Below, one piece after another: positions 1 through 7,618 of a DNA stretch of 36,573 bases (position 1 is the first letter of the stretch; every line of letters starts with the position of its first letter). Position numbers and translations under genes: made by a program. The notes beneath the pieces are model-generated. The model was given only the letters and a program-made list of their open reading frames with translations, was not told where the DNA came from and did not search any database. The stretch comes from Beijerinckiaceae bacterium (GTDB lineage: Bacteria; Pseudomonadota; Alphaproteobacteria; Rhizobiales; Beijerinckiaceae): positions 1 through 36,573 of the forward strand of contig CANJJI010000029.1 in the NCBI GenBank assembly GCA_947474545.1, in the 5' to 3' direction.

Positions 1-230
1 ATGTGTTTGATAGCGTCTCGCGCAGAGGCATTTCGAGGCACTCGCCTGTTGGTGATTTGTCGTGGAAACACCATGCCAGGTTCGGACCCGGATGCCTCGA
101 TTTATTCCCTTTCAGGGCGAAAAATCAGCGCGCAATCGCGGTTTTGCACTTGGCTCAATGGACGTGGGAGCCGGACGTGACCGTGCTGGAAGCAGTGCGG
201 CCGCCGGAATATAGAAGGAGGAAATTCAAC

Positions 231-686
231 ATGGCAAAAATTGCACTTAATGTGGATGGGAAATCCCATAGTATAGAGGCGGATCCCGATATGCCGCTGC
301 TTTATGCGTTGCGGGATGATCTGGGCCTGCGCAATCCCAAATTTGGCTGCGGGCTTGCCCAATGTGGCGCCTGCACAGTCATCGTTGATGGCGAAGCGAC
401 ACGCTCCTGCGTGACGCCTGTTGATTCTGTTCAGAAGAACAAGATCGTGACATTAGCCGGTCTCGGCGGCGGCAAAGCCCACAAACTTCAGGAAGCCTTT
501 CTGGCCGAACAGGTACCGCAATGCGGCATGTGCATGAACGGCTGGATCATGACGGCGGCGGCGTTTCTTGAGAAGAACCCCAAGCCGTCCGAGGCGCAAT
601 TCAAGGAAGCGCTGACAGGCATCAAGTGCCGCTGCGGAACCCATATGTCCATCCTGCGCGCGCTGATGCGCGCGGCTCAGGCTTGA
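231..686 (+). CDS. iorA: 2Fe-2S subunit of xanthine dehydrogenase-family molybdenum hydroxylase (isoquinoline 1-oxidoreductase alpha-like)
   Basis: A 151-residue small electron-transfer subunit. It carries electrons from the molybdenum subunit encoded just downstream through two [2Fe-2S] clusters. The eight expected cysteines are visible: C40, C45, C48 and C60 form the plant-type ferredoxin cluster, and C98, C101, C133 and C135 the C-terminal helical-domain cluster (CGMC...CRC). Length fits the family (about 150-160). The reading frame is open further upstream, but the start at 231 is preceded by AAGGAGG about 9 bases away and begins exactly where family homology should. The stop lies 11 bases before the iorB start, so the two are co-transcribed. 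The family assignment is firm. The substrate (an N-heterocycle or an aldehyde) is inferred only from family naming. Confidence 0.93.
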   Translation: MAKIALNVDGKSHSIEADPDMPLLYALRDDLGLRNPKFGCGLAQCGACTVIVDGEATRSCVTPVDSVQKNKIVTLAGLGGGKAHKLQEAFLAEQVPQCGMCMNGWIMTAAAFLEKNPKPSEAQFKEALTGIKCRCGTHMSILRALMRAAQA

Positions 687-697
687 GGGAGGCTCAC

Positions 698-2974
698 ATG
701 AATCATCAGATCAATCGCCGTCAGCTTCTTTCGGGCGTTGGCGCTCTCACCGTTTCCGTACTCTTGCCCGGCGTGGAAGCGCGCGCCTTCGTGTCTACCG
801 CTGGCACGGCCCTGCGCCCGCCGCTCGATCCCAAGCGGCTGGCTTCCTATATTTCAATCACCACTGATGGCAGCGCCATTGCCTATTTCGGCAAGATGGA
901 TATGGGCCAGGGCACCGATGTCGGCGTCGCACAAATGGTGGCCGAGGAACTCGATCTTCCCGCAGAGCGTGTTCACATCGTCATGGGGGACAGCGGCACC
1001 AGTATCAATCAGGGCGGCGCATCAGGTTCCACCGGGGTCTGGCTTGGTGGCGCAGCACTGAAGAATGCCGCAGCAGAGGCCCGCCTCATTCTTGTGGAGA
1101 TGGCGGCCAAGCAGCTGGGCGTTCCCGTAGACGATCTCACGGTCGACAACGGCATGATTTCGGCGAAGAGCGACCCGAAGAAAAACGTCAGCTATGGCGA
1201 ATTAATCGGCGGACGCTGGTTCGATCAGGAAATCGCCTGGAACGGTCAGTACGGCAATCCCCTTGCGCTCAAAACCCGCGCCAAACTGAAGGACCCCAAG
1301 AATTACAAGATCTATGGCAAGTCGCCGCCGCGCCGCGATGTGCCAGCCAAGATTCTCGGCACAGCTGATATGGTCATCGACATCAAGGTGCCCGGCATGA
1401 TGCATGGCCGCACAGTTCTGCCGCCGGTGGCTGGCGCTGTGCCGGTTTCGTTCGATCAAAGCTCGATCAAGCATATACCTGGCGTGACCGTTGTGCATGA
1501 AAAAGGCTTTCTGGGCGTCGTCGCCGCGCGCGAATGGGATGCGGTGAAAGCAGCCCGCGATCTCAAAGTCACCTGGTCTGAGGTCAAGCCAGCTTTCCCT
1601 GATCAGAAGGACATCTACAAGCACATCACCAACGCACCTGTATCCAAGTCAGGCGGCGAAAAGGAGAATGTTTCGGCGGAAAAACTTGCAGAGGCCTTTA
1701 AAGGCGCTGTGCGCATTGTCGAAGCGACATATGAGTTCCCGTTCCAGTCTCATGCCAGCATGACACCGGGTATAGCGGTCGTTGACTATCAACCCAATGG
1801 CCAGACGACGTTGTGGACCGGATCGCAGAAGCCGCATTACACCGGCGATGGCGTAGCGCATATTCTTGGCCTGAAGAACGAGCAGGTCCGCGGCATCTGG
1901 GTGCCCGGCGCTGGCTGTTATGGCCGCAACGATGCGGGCGATGCCGCTGTGGGCGCAGCCATTCTGTCGCGAGCCGTTGGCAAGCCTGTGCGCTATCAGA
2001 TGATGCGCCATGAAGGCCACGGCTGGGATCCGAAATCGCCGGCCTCGGTGCACAAGGTGCGCGCAGGTCTCGACAAGGACAACAAGGTTGTTGCGTGGCA
2101 CTTCCATTCGAAGTCCTTTGACCGGCTGAACGTGCATTCCAACGAGAGCAATTCATCTGACAATCTCTTCGGTCAGATGACCGGCGCAAAACCCAAGCCG
2201 CAACTTGTGTATGGCTCGCCATCGGAGTCTTACAAATTCCCGGCGAAGTCGCTCACATGGGACGTTATCCCGCCGCTGCTGGAGCATTCCTCGCCACTGC
2301 GTACATCGCATCTGCGCGATCCGTTGGGGCCGGAAATCCACTTCGCCAGTGAAAGCTTTGTGGATGAAGTTGCGTTTGCCATCGGCGTTGATCCCGTCGA
2401 TTTCCGCCTGCAACATGCAGAAGACCAGCGCGACAAGGATGTCATCAAGGCGGCGGCTGAAAAGTCCGGCTGGCAAAAACACACAGCGGCGCGCAAACAA
2501 CGGCGCGGCGACGTCGCGTTCGGACACGGCATGGCCTATGCACAACGAAATGGTACGCGTGTCGCCATCGTGGCGGAAGTCGAAGTTAATCTGAAAACAG
2601 GCAAGGTCTGGGGCAAGAAGTTTACGGTGGCGCATGATTGCGGCGTTGTGATCAACCCTCAGCTCCTTACGCAAACGATCGAAGGCAATATCGTACAGGC
2701 GTTGAGCCGTGCGACGCTTGAGGAAGTGATGTTCGACAACAAGAATGTCACGAGTGTCGATTGGGAAACCTATCGCATTCTCGACATTACCGAGATGCCG
2801 GAAACTGTCGATGTGGTGTTGATCAATCGCCAGGACATCGCGCCCACAGGCGCTGGCGAAGGCTCGATGCGTCCCGTCACAGCGGCTGTCGCGAACGCGA
2901 TTTATGACGCAACGGGTATACGTATCCGGCAGGCGCCGTTTACGCCAGAGCGTATCAAGGCGGGGCTGGCCTGA
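698..2974 (+). CDS. iorB: Molybdopterin-binding subunit, isoquinoline 1-oxidoreductase beta / aldehyde oxidase type
   Basis: A 758-residue catalytic subunit of the xanthine dehydrogenase superfamily, paired with the 2Fe-2S subunit upstream. It hydroxylates a carbon next to a heteroatom, or an aldehyde, with water as oxygen donor. The N-terminus carries a twin-arginine signal (NRRQLL, then a hydrophobic stretch ending near ARA at residues 25-28), so the folded complex is probably exported to the periplasm, as known for IorB-type enzymes. Family features include GGASGST near residue 110 and the C-terminal GAGEGS, whose E721 matches the conserved active-site glutamate. The chosen start at 698 has GGGAGG five bases upstream and gives the Tat signal directly. 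An earlier in-frame start at 626 would overlap iorA. No c-type cytochrome partner gene is adjacent. Function certain at family level, substrate unknown. Confidence 0.92.
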   Translation: MNHQINRRQLLSGVGALTVSVLLPGVEARAFVSTAGTALRPPLDPKRLASYISITTDGSAIAYFGKMDMGQGTDVGVAQMVAEELDLPAERVHIVMGDSGTSINQGGASGSTGVWLGGAALKNAAAEARLILVEMAAKQLGVPVDDLTVDNGMISAKSDPKKNVSYGELIGGRWFDQEIAWNGQYGNPLALKTRAKLKDPKNYKIYGKSPPRRDVPAKILGTADMVIDIKVPGMMHGRTVLPPVAGAVPVSFDQSSIKHIPGVTVVHEKGFLGVVAAREWDAVKAARDLKVTWSEVKPAFPDQKDIYKHITNAPVSKSGGEKENVSAEKLAEAFKGAVRIVEATYEFPFQSHASMTPGIAVVDYQPNGQTTLWTGSQKPHYTGDGVAHILGLKNEQVRGIWVPGAGCYGRNDAGDAAVGAAILSRAVGKPVRYQMMRHEGHGWDPKSPASVHKVRAGLDKDNKVVAWHFHSKSFDRLNVHSNESNSSDNLFGQMTGAKPKPQLVYGSPSESYKFPAKSLTWDVIPPLLEHSSPLRTSHLRDPLGPEIHFASESFVDEVAFAIGVDPVDFRLQHAEDQRDKDVIKAAAEKSGWQKHTAARKQRRGDVAFGHGMAYAQRNGTRVAIVAEVEVNLKTGKVWGKKFTVAHDCGVVINPQLLTQTIEGNIVQALSRATLEEVMFDNKNVTSVDWETYRILDITEMPETVDVVLINRQDIAPTGAGEGSMRPVTAAVANAIYDATGIRIRQAPFTPERIKAGLA

Positions 2975-2987
2975 TCAGAAAACACTG

Positions 2988-3018
2988 CGTCCCGGACAGT
3001 TTCAAGCTGTCCGGGACG
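2988..3018. terminator. Strong hairpin between convergent iorB and permease genes; member of the CCCGGA...TCCGGG family
   Basis: A perfect 12-bp stem (2988-2999 with 3007-3018) around a 7-base loop, containing the CCCGGA/TCCGGG core seen in other intergenic palindromes of this window. It sits between two convergent stop codons (2974 and 3048), so a bidirectional transcription-terminating role is plausible. There is no clear T-run on either side, so intrinsic termination is inferred from position and stem strength only. Confidence 0.6.
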
Positions 3019-3047
3019 GAGATATCGTGACTTCTTGCGAGAGTGAG

Positions 3048-3554
3048 CTACGTTACAGACTTCCAAAAATACATCATGGCCTGCGCCAGATAGGCCGCCA
3101 GAAACGGCAAGGGCGCAGACGACGCAAGCCGCGCTGCCGAAAAACGCCAGCCCATCATCGGAATTTCGTAAGTCAGCACGCGATGCAAGGCGAAAACTGA
3201 CCACGCAGTCAGGAATGCCACCACCTGCGGAAATCCTGCACCAGCCTTCATCAAAACGACGATGATAGGAAACGAGACGATCGGCCCTGCTGGCGTTATT
3301 CCCCCAGCAAATGACGCCAGCGCGATCCCATAAAATCCGCTATCGGGGCCTATCTGGTGGCCGACAGTTTCCGCTGGCAGCAATTTGCCCACGAAGCCTG
3401 CCGCCAGGATAGCGCAGGAAACACGGGGTATTATTTCGACAAATCTTTTGAAGGCCGTAGTCATCGACGAGCGCAACAATGCTGGCGATTTACGGTATGC
3501 GAGAATCGCCAGCACGATAGCCAGCGGCAGCATGAAGGCGAGGCCTTCCATCAT
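3048..3554 (-). CDS. Half-size permease B (ArsP/DUF318-like membrane protein)
   Basis: A 168-residue hydrophobic protein with about four or five membrane segments. It carries a central GITPAGPIVSFP motif near residues 87-98, then a long hydrophobic stretch and a C-terminal PLPFLAAYLAQ segment. The same arrangement occurs in the gene immediately upstream (GAITPGGPMISFP ... PLPFIAAFISQ), so the two proteins are paralogous halves. Pfam permease family PF03773 (ArsP_1/DUF318) proteins are usually around 300-350 residues, so each product is about half size. The start overlaps the stop of the upstream gene by four bases (ATGA), indicating translational coupling. The pair lies downstream of a Rieske oxygenase on the same strand. 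The substrate is unknown; metal, organic acid or small neutral compound are all possible. The family call rests on motif memory and is moderate. Confidence 0.62.
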   Translation of the reverse strand: MMEGLAFMLPLAIVLAILAYRKSPALLRSSMTTAFKRFVEIIPRVSCAILAAGFVGKLLPAETVGHQIGPDSGFYGIALASFAGGITPAGPIVSFPIIVVLMKAGAGFPQVVAFLTAWSVFALHRVLTYEIPMMGWRFSAARLASSAPLPFLAAYLAQAMMYFWKSVT

Positions 3555-4162
3555 GCTTTTGACTCCGCAGCCGGCGTGTCGTCCGTCTCATTTTCAATGC
3601 GCTCTTGCGGCAGATATTGCGATATAAAAGCTGCTATGAAGGGCAATGGCAACGAAGCCAGCCAGCGGATACTCATCAATTCCACGCCGAGAAATTGCAA
3701 TTCCCAAATGAGAATGCGTTGAAACCCAAGAACTTCCCACGACGTCAGATAGGCGATCAGAGAAGCGCGGCCAGAACCTGCCCTTGATAACGCCGCCACA
3801 AGTGGAAATGAAATCATGGGGCCACCCGGTGTGATGGCTCCAACGCCGGTAGCAAGCGCTGCGCCTTTCATTCCGGCCTTGTCACCAATCCACGCCGCTA
3901 TCAAAGAACGCGGAACAAGCGCTGTGACCAGGGCCGCTACAGCCATGGCGATAGCCATCTTCGGCACGAATGAGAGCAGGAGCCAGGATTCCGCAACGGC
4001 ACTTTCGACGACTTCATCCCAGCCGCGCAGATACCAGACAGCCGCGCCACAGATCAGCATCAGCACATACATGACCTGCATGGAGCCATCGAAAAACATG
4101 CCCCGCCAATCAATCGGTTTGAACCCGGCAGTTTTTACATCCTTGGCGCTTTTCGCGTTCAT
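3551..4162 (-). CDS. Half-size permease A (ArsP/DUF318-like membrane protein)
   Basis: A 203-residue membrane protein. A cytosolic-looking N-terminus (about 25 residues) precedes five hydrophobic segments, and the acidic C-terminal tail (residues about 186-203, rich in E and D) is soluble. The motif GAITPGGPMISFP near residues 107-119 is the counterpart of GITPAGPIVSFP in the next gene, and both continue with an A-x-L-T-(S/A)-W segment. This marks a gene duplication of a half transporter or the splitting of a two-repeat permease. The cysteines typical of true arsenical ArsP permeases are not apparent in the motif, so arsenic export is not supported. The stop overlaps the next start by four bases. 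The gene lies 32 bases after the unknown gene 4195-4710 in what looks like one operon with the Rieske oxygenase at 4780-6066. Confidence 0.62.
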   Translation of the reverse strand: MNAKSAKDVKTAGFKPIDWRGMFFDGSMQVMYVLMLICGAAVWYLRGWDEVVESAVAESWLLLSFVPKMAIAMAVAALVTALVPRSLIAAWIGDKAGMKGAALATGVGAITPGGPMISFPLVAALSRAGSGRASLIAYLTSWEVLGFQRILIWELQFLGVELMSIRWLASLPLPFIAAFISQYLPQERIENETDDTPAAESKA

Positions 4163-4194
4163 ACGCCGGTTTTGCCTTCACAGATTGGCGCCCA

Positions 4195-4710
4195 TCAGGC
4201 GCGCAAAGCGGTCAACATGGTTTCGATATAGTCCCGACCGCTCGCAACGACCAGCATGCGCGTATGGGGACGCAGATGATCCAGTGACGTCGCAACATCT
4301 TCTTCGCTTGCGCCATCTTTAGGCACAACAAGACCGATAAGGCTTTTGTTATGCGCCTTGCAGGCAGCTGCGATCACCGAGGCTGCGCGGCCGTCTTCAC
4401 CCGCAGCAGTAATCACGACGACAAAATCAGATTCAGCAACTTCGCCAGCCAGATCCATCGCGCGGCCGGCGAGATCGCCGAGCCAGGCTTTCATGCCCTG
4501 GTCGGTCGTGCCGGGGCCGCTATCGGCAGTGAACGATAGCGAAGTGAAAAACTTCGCGCCGTTCCATTTCTGCTTTGAAACCTCGTTTACGAGCGCCGCA
4601 CTCTCCGGATCGAGAGCAATGATCCTGGCGGCGCGTGGCTTGGAATTTGGATACTGAATGCGAAAGCTCGCTTCATGAGCCGTTGTCATGCGGGCAGATT
4701 CGCTCAGCAT
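4195..4710 (-). CDS. Conserved-looking protein of unknown function, Rossmann-like
   Basis: A 171-residue soluble protein that I do not recognise confidently. Visible features are alternating hydrophobic strands and helices. Residues about 99-106 (SDFVVVIT) are a buried strand followed by AAGEDGRAASVIAAACK, and then the strand SLIGLVVP. This strand-loop-helix-strand pattern recalls the nucleotide-binding half of tubulin/FtsZ proteins or a generic Rossmann unit, but the GGGTGTG signature of FtsZ is absent. The gene sits between a Rieske oxygenase (upstream, separated by a palindromic repeat) and the two half-permeases (32 bases downstream), so it probably serves the same pathway or the transporter. 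The start at 4710 is preceded by GGGAACGG; an internal ATG at 4689 has no good ribosome site. Function should be left open. Confidence 0.55.
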   Translation of the reverse strand: MLSESARMTTAHEASFRIQYPNSKPRAARIIALDPESAALVNEVSKQKWNGAKFFTSLSFTADSGPGTTDQGMKAWLGDLAGRAMDLAGEVAESDFVVVITAAGEDGRAASVIAAACKAHNKSLIGLVVPKDGASEEDVATSLDHLRPHTRMLVVASGRDYIETMLTALRA

Positions 4711-4733
4711 CGTCCGTTCCCTTTACACATTGA

Positions 4734-4769
4734 TCATCCCGGACGCTGTGAAGCACAAGTCCGGGATGA
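4734..4769. repeat. Intergenic palindrome, CATCCCGGA...TCCGGGATG family
   Basis: A perfect 11-bp stem (4734-4744 with 4759-4769) around a 14-base loop, located in the 69-bp gap between the Rieske oxygenase stop and the start of gene 4195-4710. It shares the TCATCCCGGA core with elements near 9500, 10620, 24913 and 26117. It could attenuate or separate transcription within this operon. Confidence 0.75.
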
Positions 4770-4779
4770 CGTTTTCGGC

Positions 4780-6066
4780 TTAAACGCTCGTTTGCCTTAC
4801 GCCCGGCTTCACTTTCAATGCTTCCTTTGCGCCGTCCTTGTATTGAACGTCACGCTTGAGAAGCAGCGCAGCCTGACGGACCTTGTGATGTTCGGGATCA
4901 ACTCCTGGCGGGGTGATGCCCTTCTCGTTGAGCGCACGCGCCGCACGCAACAGGCGGTGGCGGGCCATGATGATGCCGTTGTCCGTGCCGACGAGATTTT
5001 CTTTCTCACGGTCGCAGATCGGCCCCATGCTCTCTTGCAGCGAGGCATCCTGCATACCGATGCCTTCAACGCCCGAGAAAGTCTTGCCGGCCTTCTGGCC
5101 TGCACGATCCATCAGATAATCATTGTCCTTGTTGGCGAGCGGACGATAGGTGCCGGGCACATATTTTACATGAATGCCCTTGCCGTCTTTCATCGCATTG
5201 ACTTCATTCTCGCTCAGCGGACGCGTCGGATGATAGTCATAGCTCCAGGCCCAGCAATTTTCGTCATCGATTGGAACCCAGAAATGGCCGTGGATCGGGT
5301 GATCGCCGCGCGGGGGTACGCCCGTATAGCAAGGCATGACCCAGGGCGTGATACGCCAGTAATATTGATCGTCTTCCGCATTGCGGCGCGCGCCGATCAG
5401 CAGCCCGCCGTCGTTCTCAACGACTTCGAAAACGGGCGACAAATCCTGCATGTTGTACTTGTTGCCGGCCGAGCCCTTGAACAGCGGATCGTTTGAGAGA
5501 TCGCCACGATGCAGGAAGGAGACGTGGGAAGAATCGATCCCGCCTTCCATTGCCTGCAACCAGTTGCACTCCTGTAGCCGTTTACTCATGAATGTCTGGT
5601 TCAACGGCACCGTGCAGAATTCATACATGGGTTCCGGAGGCGTTTTTTCCGGCGGGCCCATATAGGTCCAGAGTACGCCACCTTTTTCGATCAGCGGGTA
5701 ATTCTTGAGTTTGATTTTCTTCGCATAGCCGGATTCTGCCGGTTCGGATGGCACTTCCGTGCATTGGCCGGTCACATCATATTTCCAGCCATGATAGGGG
5801 CAGCGCAGGCCGCAGTCTTCGTTCCGGCCGAACCAGAGCGAGACGCCGCGATGGGCGCAAAATTCGTCAATCAGGCCCAGCTTTCCTTCGCTGTCGCGAA
5901 AGGCGAGCAGGCGTTCGCCCAGTAGCTTGAGCCGCACGGGTGGACAATCAGGTTCGGGAAGTTCTTCGGACAACAACGCCGGCATCCAATAGGCCCGGAA
6001 CATATTGCCCATGGGCGTTCCCGGGTCTGTCTGGCAGAGATAGTCGTTCTGCTCTTTTCTCAGCAT
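4780..6066 (-). CDS. Rieske non-heme iron aromatic ring-hydroxylating oxygenase, large subunit (phthalate 4,5-dioxygenase-like)
   Basis: A 428-residue oxygenase component that inserts oxygen into an aromatic substrate, using electrons delivered by a ferredoxin and reductase. The Rieske cluster ligands are C70, H72, C89 and H92 (CAH...CPYH). The mononuclear iron site is marked by D178, H181 and H186 (DSSHVSFLH). The layout matches homo-oligomeric phthalate/LigX-type oxygenases, which need no beta subunit, and none is present. The frame is open to 6186, but the start at 6066 has GAGGGA seven bases upstream and gives the normal N-terminus; an ATG at 6081 is a possible alternative. It diverges from the ferredoxin-GTPase-IclR-reductase operon across a 203-bp region carrying inverted repeats, so the IclR protein probably controls it. 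The aromatic-acid substrate is inferred from context. Confidence 0.92.
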   Translation of the reverse strand: MLRKEQNDYLCQTDPGTPMGNMFRAYWMPALLSEELPEPDCPPVRLKLLGERLLAFRDSEGKLGLIDEFCAHRGVSLWFGRNEDCGLRCPYHGWKYDVTGQCTEVPSEPAESGYAKKIKLKNYPLIEKGGVLWTYMGPPEKTPPEPMYEFCTVPLNQTFMSKRLQECNWLQAMEGGIDSSHVSFLHRGDLSNDPLFKGSAGNKYNMQDLSPVFEVVENDGGLLIGARRNAEDDQYYWRITPWVMPCYTGVPPRGDHPIHGHFWVPIDDENCWAWSYDYHPTRPLSENEVNAMKDGKGIHVKYVPGTYRPLANKDNDYLMDRAGQKAGKTFSGVEGIGMQDASLQESMGPICDREKENLVGTDNGIIMARHRLLRAARALNEKGITPPGVDPEHHKVRQAALLLKRDVQYKDGAKEALKVKPGVRQTSV

Positions 6067-6167
6067 ATCTGGCTCCCTCATGCGCTTTGAGAGCGGCGAC
6101 CCACACGGTAAAATAGTACGCGTTGGGGCGTTGACCCGTTTCAAGCGGCTTGCTATGCGAATGGCTA

Positions 6168-6204
6168 GTTCCGTTATGCGGAACAATGTTCCGCTCTGGC
6201 GGAG
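6168..6204. promoter_or_regulatory. Overlapping inverted repeats, probable IclR-family operator in a divergent promoter
   Basis: Half-sites alternate in the order GTTCCG (6168-6173), CGGAAC (6179-6184), GTTCCG (6188-6193) and a weaker CGGAG (6200-6204). The central pair forms the perfect palindrome GCGGAAC-AAT-GTTCCGC at 6178-6194. The left pair forms GTTCCG-N5-CGGAAC at 6168-6184, which is close in shape to the short 15-17 bp palindromes bound by IclR-type regulators. It lies between divergent start codons at 6066 and 6270, and an IclR gene is encoded 1.3 kb downstream. The repeats are seen directly; regulator identity is inferred. Confidence 0.7.
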
Positions 6205-6269
6205 AGATCAATACATCGCCCACGGCAGGCCGTCAAATGCGGGGCCGCCGTTTCGACAGGAGAATGGAA

Positions 6270-6587
6270 ATGGCTGCGGCCGGTGAAAAACTCGAACTTT
6301 GCAAGACTGCCGATGTGGATGAAGGTTCCGCCATCAAGGTTGAAAAGAACGGTCTCGAACTGGCCGTGTTCAACCTGAATGGCGCCTTTTATGTGATGGA
6401 CGACGTCTGCAGTCACGGCCCGGGTTCATTGTCGGAAGGTTTCATCAGCGGCGATACGATTGAGTGCGATTTTCACAATGGTGTTTTCAACATCAAAACC
6501 GGTGAAATCGTCGAACCACCCTGCATGATTCCGCAAAAGACTTACAAGACATTCGTTGAGAACGATAAGGTCTTTATCGAAACCTGA
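6270..6587 (+). CDS. Rieske-type ferredoxin (bedB/bphF-like) for the adjacent oxygenase
   Basis: A 105-residue soluble Rieske ferredoxin that shuttles electrons from the reductase to the terminal oxygenase. The cluster motif is C-S-H at about residues 45-47 and C-D-F-H at about residues 64-67, separated by the usual 16 residues. The rest follows the family pattern, with a FNLNGAFYVMDD strand before the first ligand loop. Start choice: two in-frame ATGs lie at 6264 and 6270, and AGGAG at 6258-6262 is seven bases from 6270 but only one from 6264, so 6270 is preferred. It is first in a tight plus-strand operon and only 7 bases precede the next start. It diverges from the oxygenase gene, which it most likely serves. 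Confidence 0.93.
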   Translation: MAAAGEKLELCKTADVDEGSAIKVEKNGLELAVFNLNGAFYVMDDVCSHGPGSLSEGFISGDTIECDFHNGVFNIKTGEIVEPPCMIPQKTYKTFVENDKVFIET

Positions 6588-6594
6588 GAACGCA

Positions 6595-7617
6595 ATGGTC
6601 CAGCGCACGCGCATACCGGTCCTGCTTCTGACAGGCTTTCTCGGCAGCGGCAAAACCAGCCTGTTGTCGAAATGGTTGCGCGCGTCTGAATTTTCCAACT
6701 CGATGGTGATCGTGAACGAACTGGGCGAAGTCGGTCTTGACGACCGGCTGGTGCAATTTTCCAGTGAAGCGCCGATTTTGTTAGAAAATGGCTGCGCCTG
6801 CTGCGAAGCAGCCGAGGACCTGAACGCGACATTGGAGCGGCTTTTCTGGCAACGCCTGCATCGCCAAATTCCCAAATTCGAATGGATGCTGATCGAAACC
6901 ACTGGCATCGCCGATCCTGCCCCTATCATGGCTTCAATTGGCACAAACGAGCTTGTGGCCGAACGTTACCGCCTTGCTGGTGTCGTCACTACTGTTGACG
7001 CGCGGCGCGGCCCCGAACAAATCGCGCAGCATCCCGAATGCCGCAATCAGATCATGCAGGCTGACCTGATTATCCTGACAAAGATGGATACGGCCTCCAT
7101 TGAAGAGGCCAACGCCACGCGAGCGGCAATCCTGAGACTGCGCCCGTATGCGGACATCATGGAATCCGCTAACAGCAACCTGCCTGCGGCCACCATTGTG
7201 AATGCACTGAACGCCCTCGCAGGTTTAGCCCGCACCAATCTGTCTCAGGCGGCAGCAGAGCATTCCGCAGATGTGACAAGCGCCTTTGCACCGCTGGCTG
7301 CACCGGTCACCTGGCCGCAACTTGAAGCCGCGCTGGAAACCATTCTGCAACGTTATGGCAAGCGCATCTTGCGCCTGAAAGGCATTGCCGACTTCGACCG
7401 GGCAGGCAATACACAGGTGATTCAAGCTTCTTCGGACGAACCCATTGAACGCACCATGCTGACCGCCAACACGCGCGAAATCGGCGGCAAAACCGGCATC
7501 ACCATCATCGCCCAATTTGTGCCGGCCGAGCTTATCGCACGCGATCTTCTGTCAATGTTGACGGTGACGGAAACAAGCGCGGCTCTTCCGGTCTTTCCCC
7601 AGCGCATGGGGAGCTGA
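6595..7617 (+). CDS. CobW/COG0523-family GTPase (metallochaperone-like)
   Basis: A 340-residue G3E-family P-loop GTPase. Motifs in order: Walker A GFLGSGKT (residues 14-21); NELGEVG switch region (41-47); the metal-binding GCACC motif (C67, C69, C70) characteristic of COG0523; ETTGIADP (101-108); and the guanine-specificity motif LTKMD (161-165). A CobW C-terminal domain fills about residues 250-330. Family members insert or deliver metals such as Zn, Co, Ni or Fe. Here the gene lies between a Rieske ferredoxin (7 bases) and the IclR regulator (1 base), so it is probably dedicated to metal or cluster loading of this oxygenase system; that role is inference. The start at 6595 puts the P-loop at the usual place near residue 14. 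Confidence 0.92.
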   Translation: MVQRTRIPVLLLTGFLGSGKTSLLSKWLRASEFSNSMVIVNELGEVGLDDRLVQFSSEAPILLENGCACCEAAEDLNATLERLFWQRLHRQIPKFEWMLIETTGIADPAPIMASIGTNELVAERYRLAGVVTTVDARRGPEQIAQHPECRNQIMQADLIILTKMDTASIEEANATRAAILRLRPYADIMESANSNLPAATIVNALNALAGLARTNLSQAAAEHSADVTSAFAPLAAPVTWPQLEAALETILQRYGKRILRLKGIADFDRAGNTQVIQASSDEPIERTMLTANTREIGGKTGITIIAQFVPAELIARDLLSMLTVTETSAALPVFPQRMGS

Positions 7618-7618
7618 C

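Noticed and set aside
3-230. Upstream extension of the iorA frame from position 3
   Set aside because: The extension has no ferredoxin-like content, and the strong AAGGAGG at 214-221 fixes the start at 231.
3551-4162. Arsenic resistance permease
   Set aside because: No ars genes are nearby and the cysteine features of ArsP are not seen.
4195-4710. True FtsZ or tubulin homologue
   Set aside because: The GGGTGTG nucleotide loop and the expected length are missing; only a weak pattern resemblance remains.
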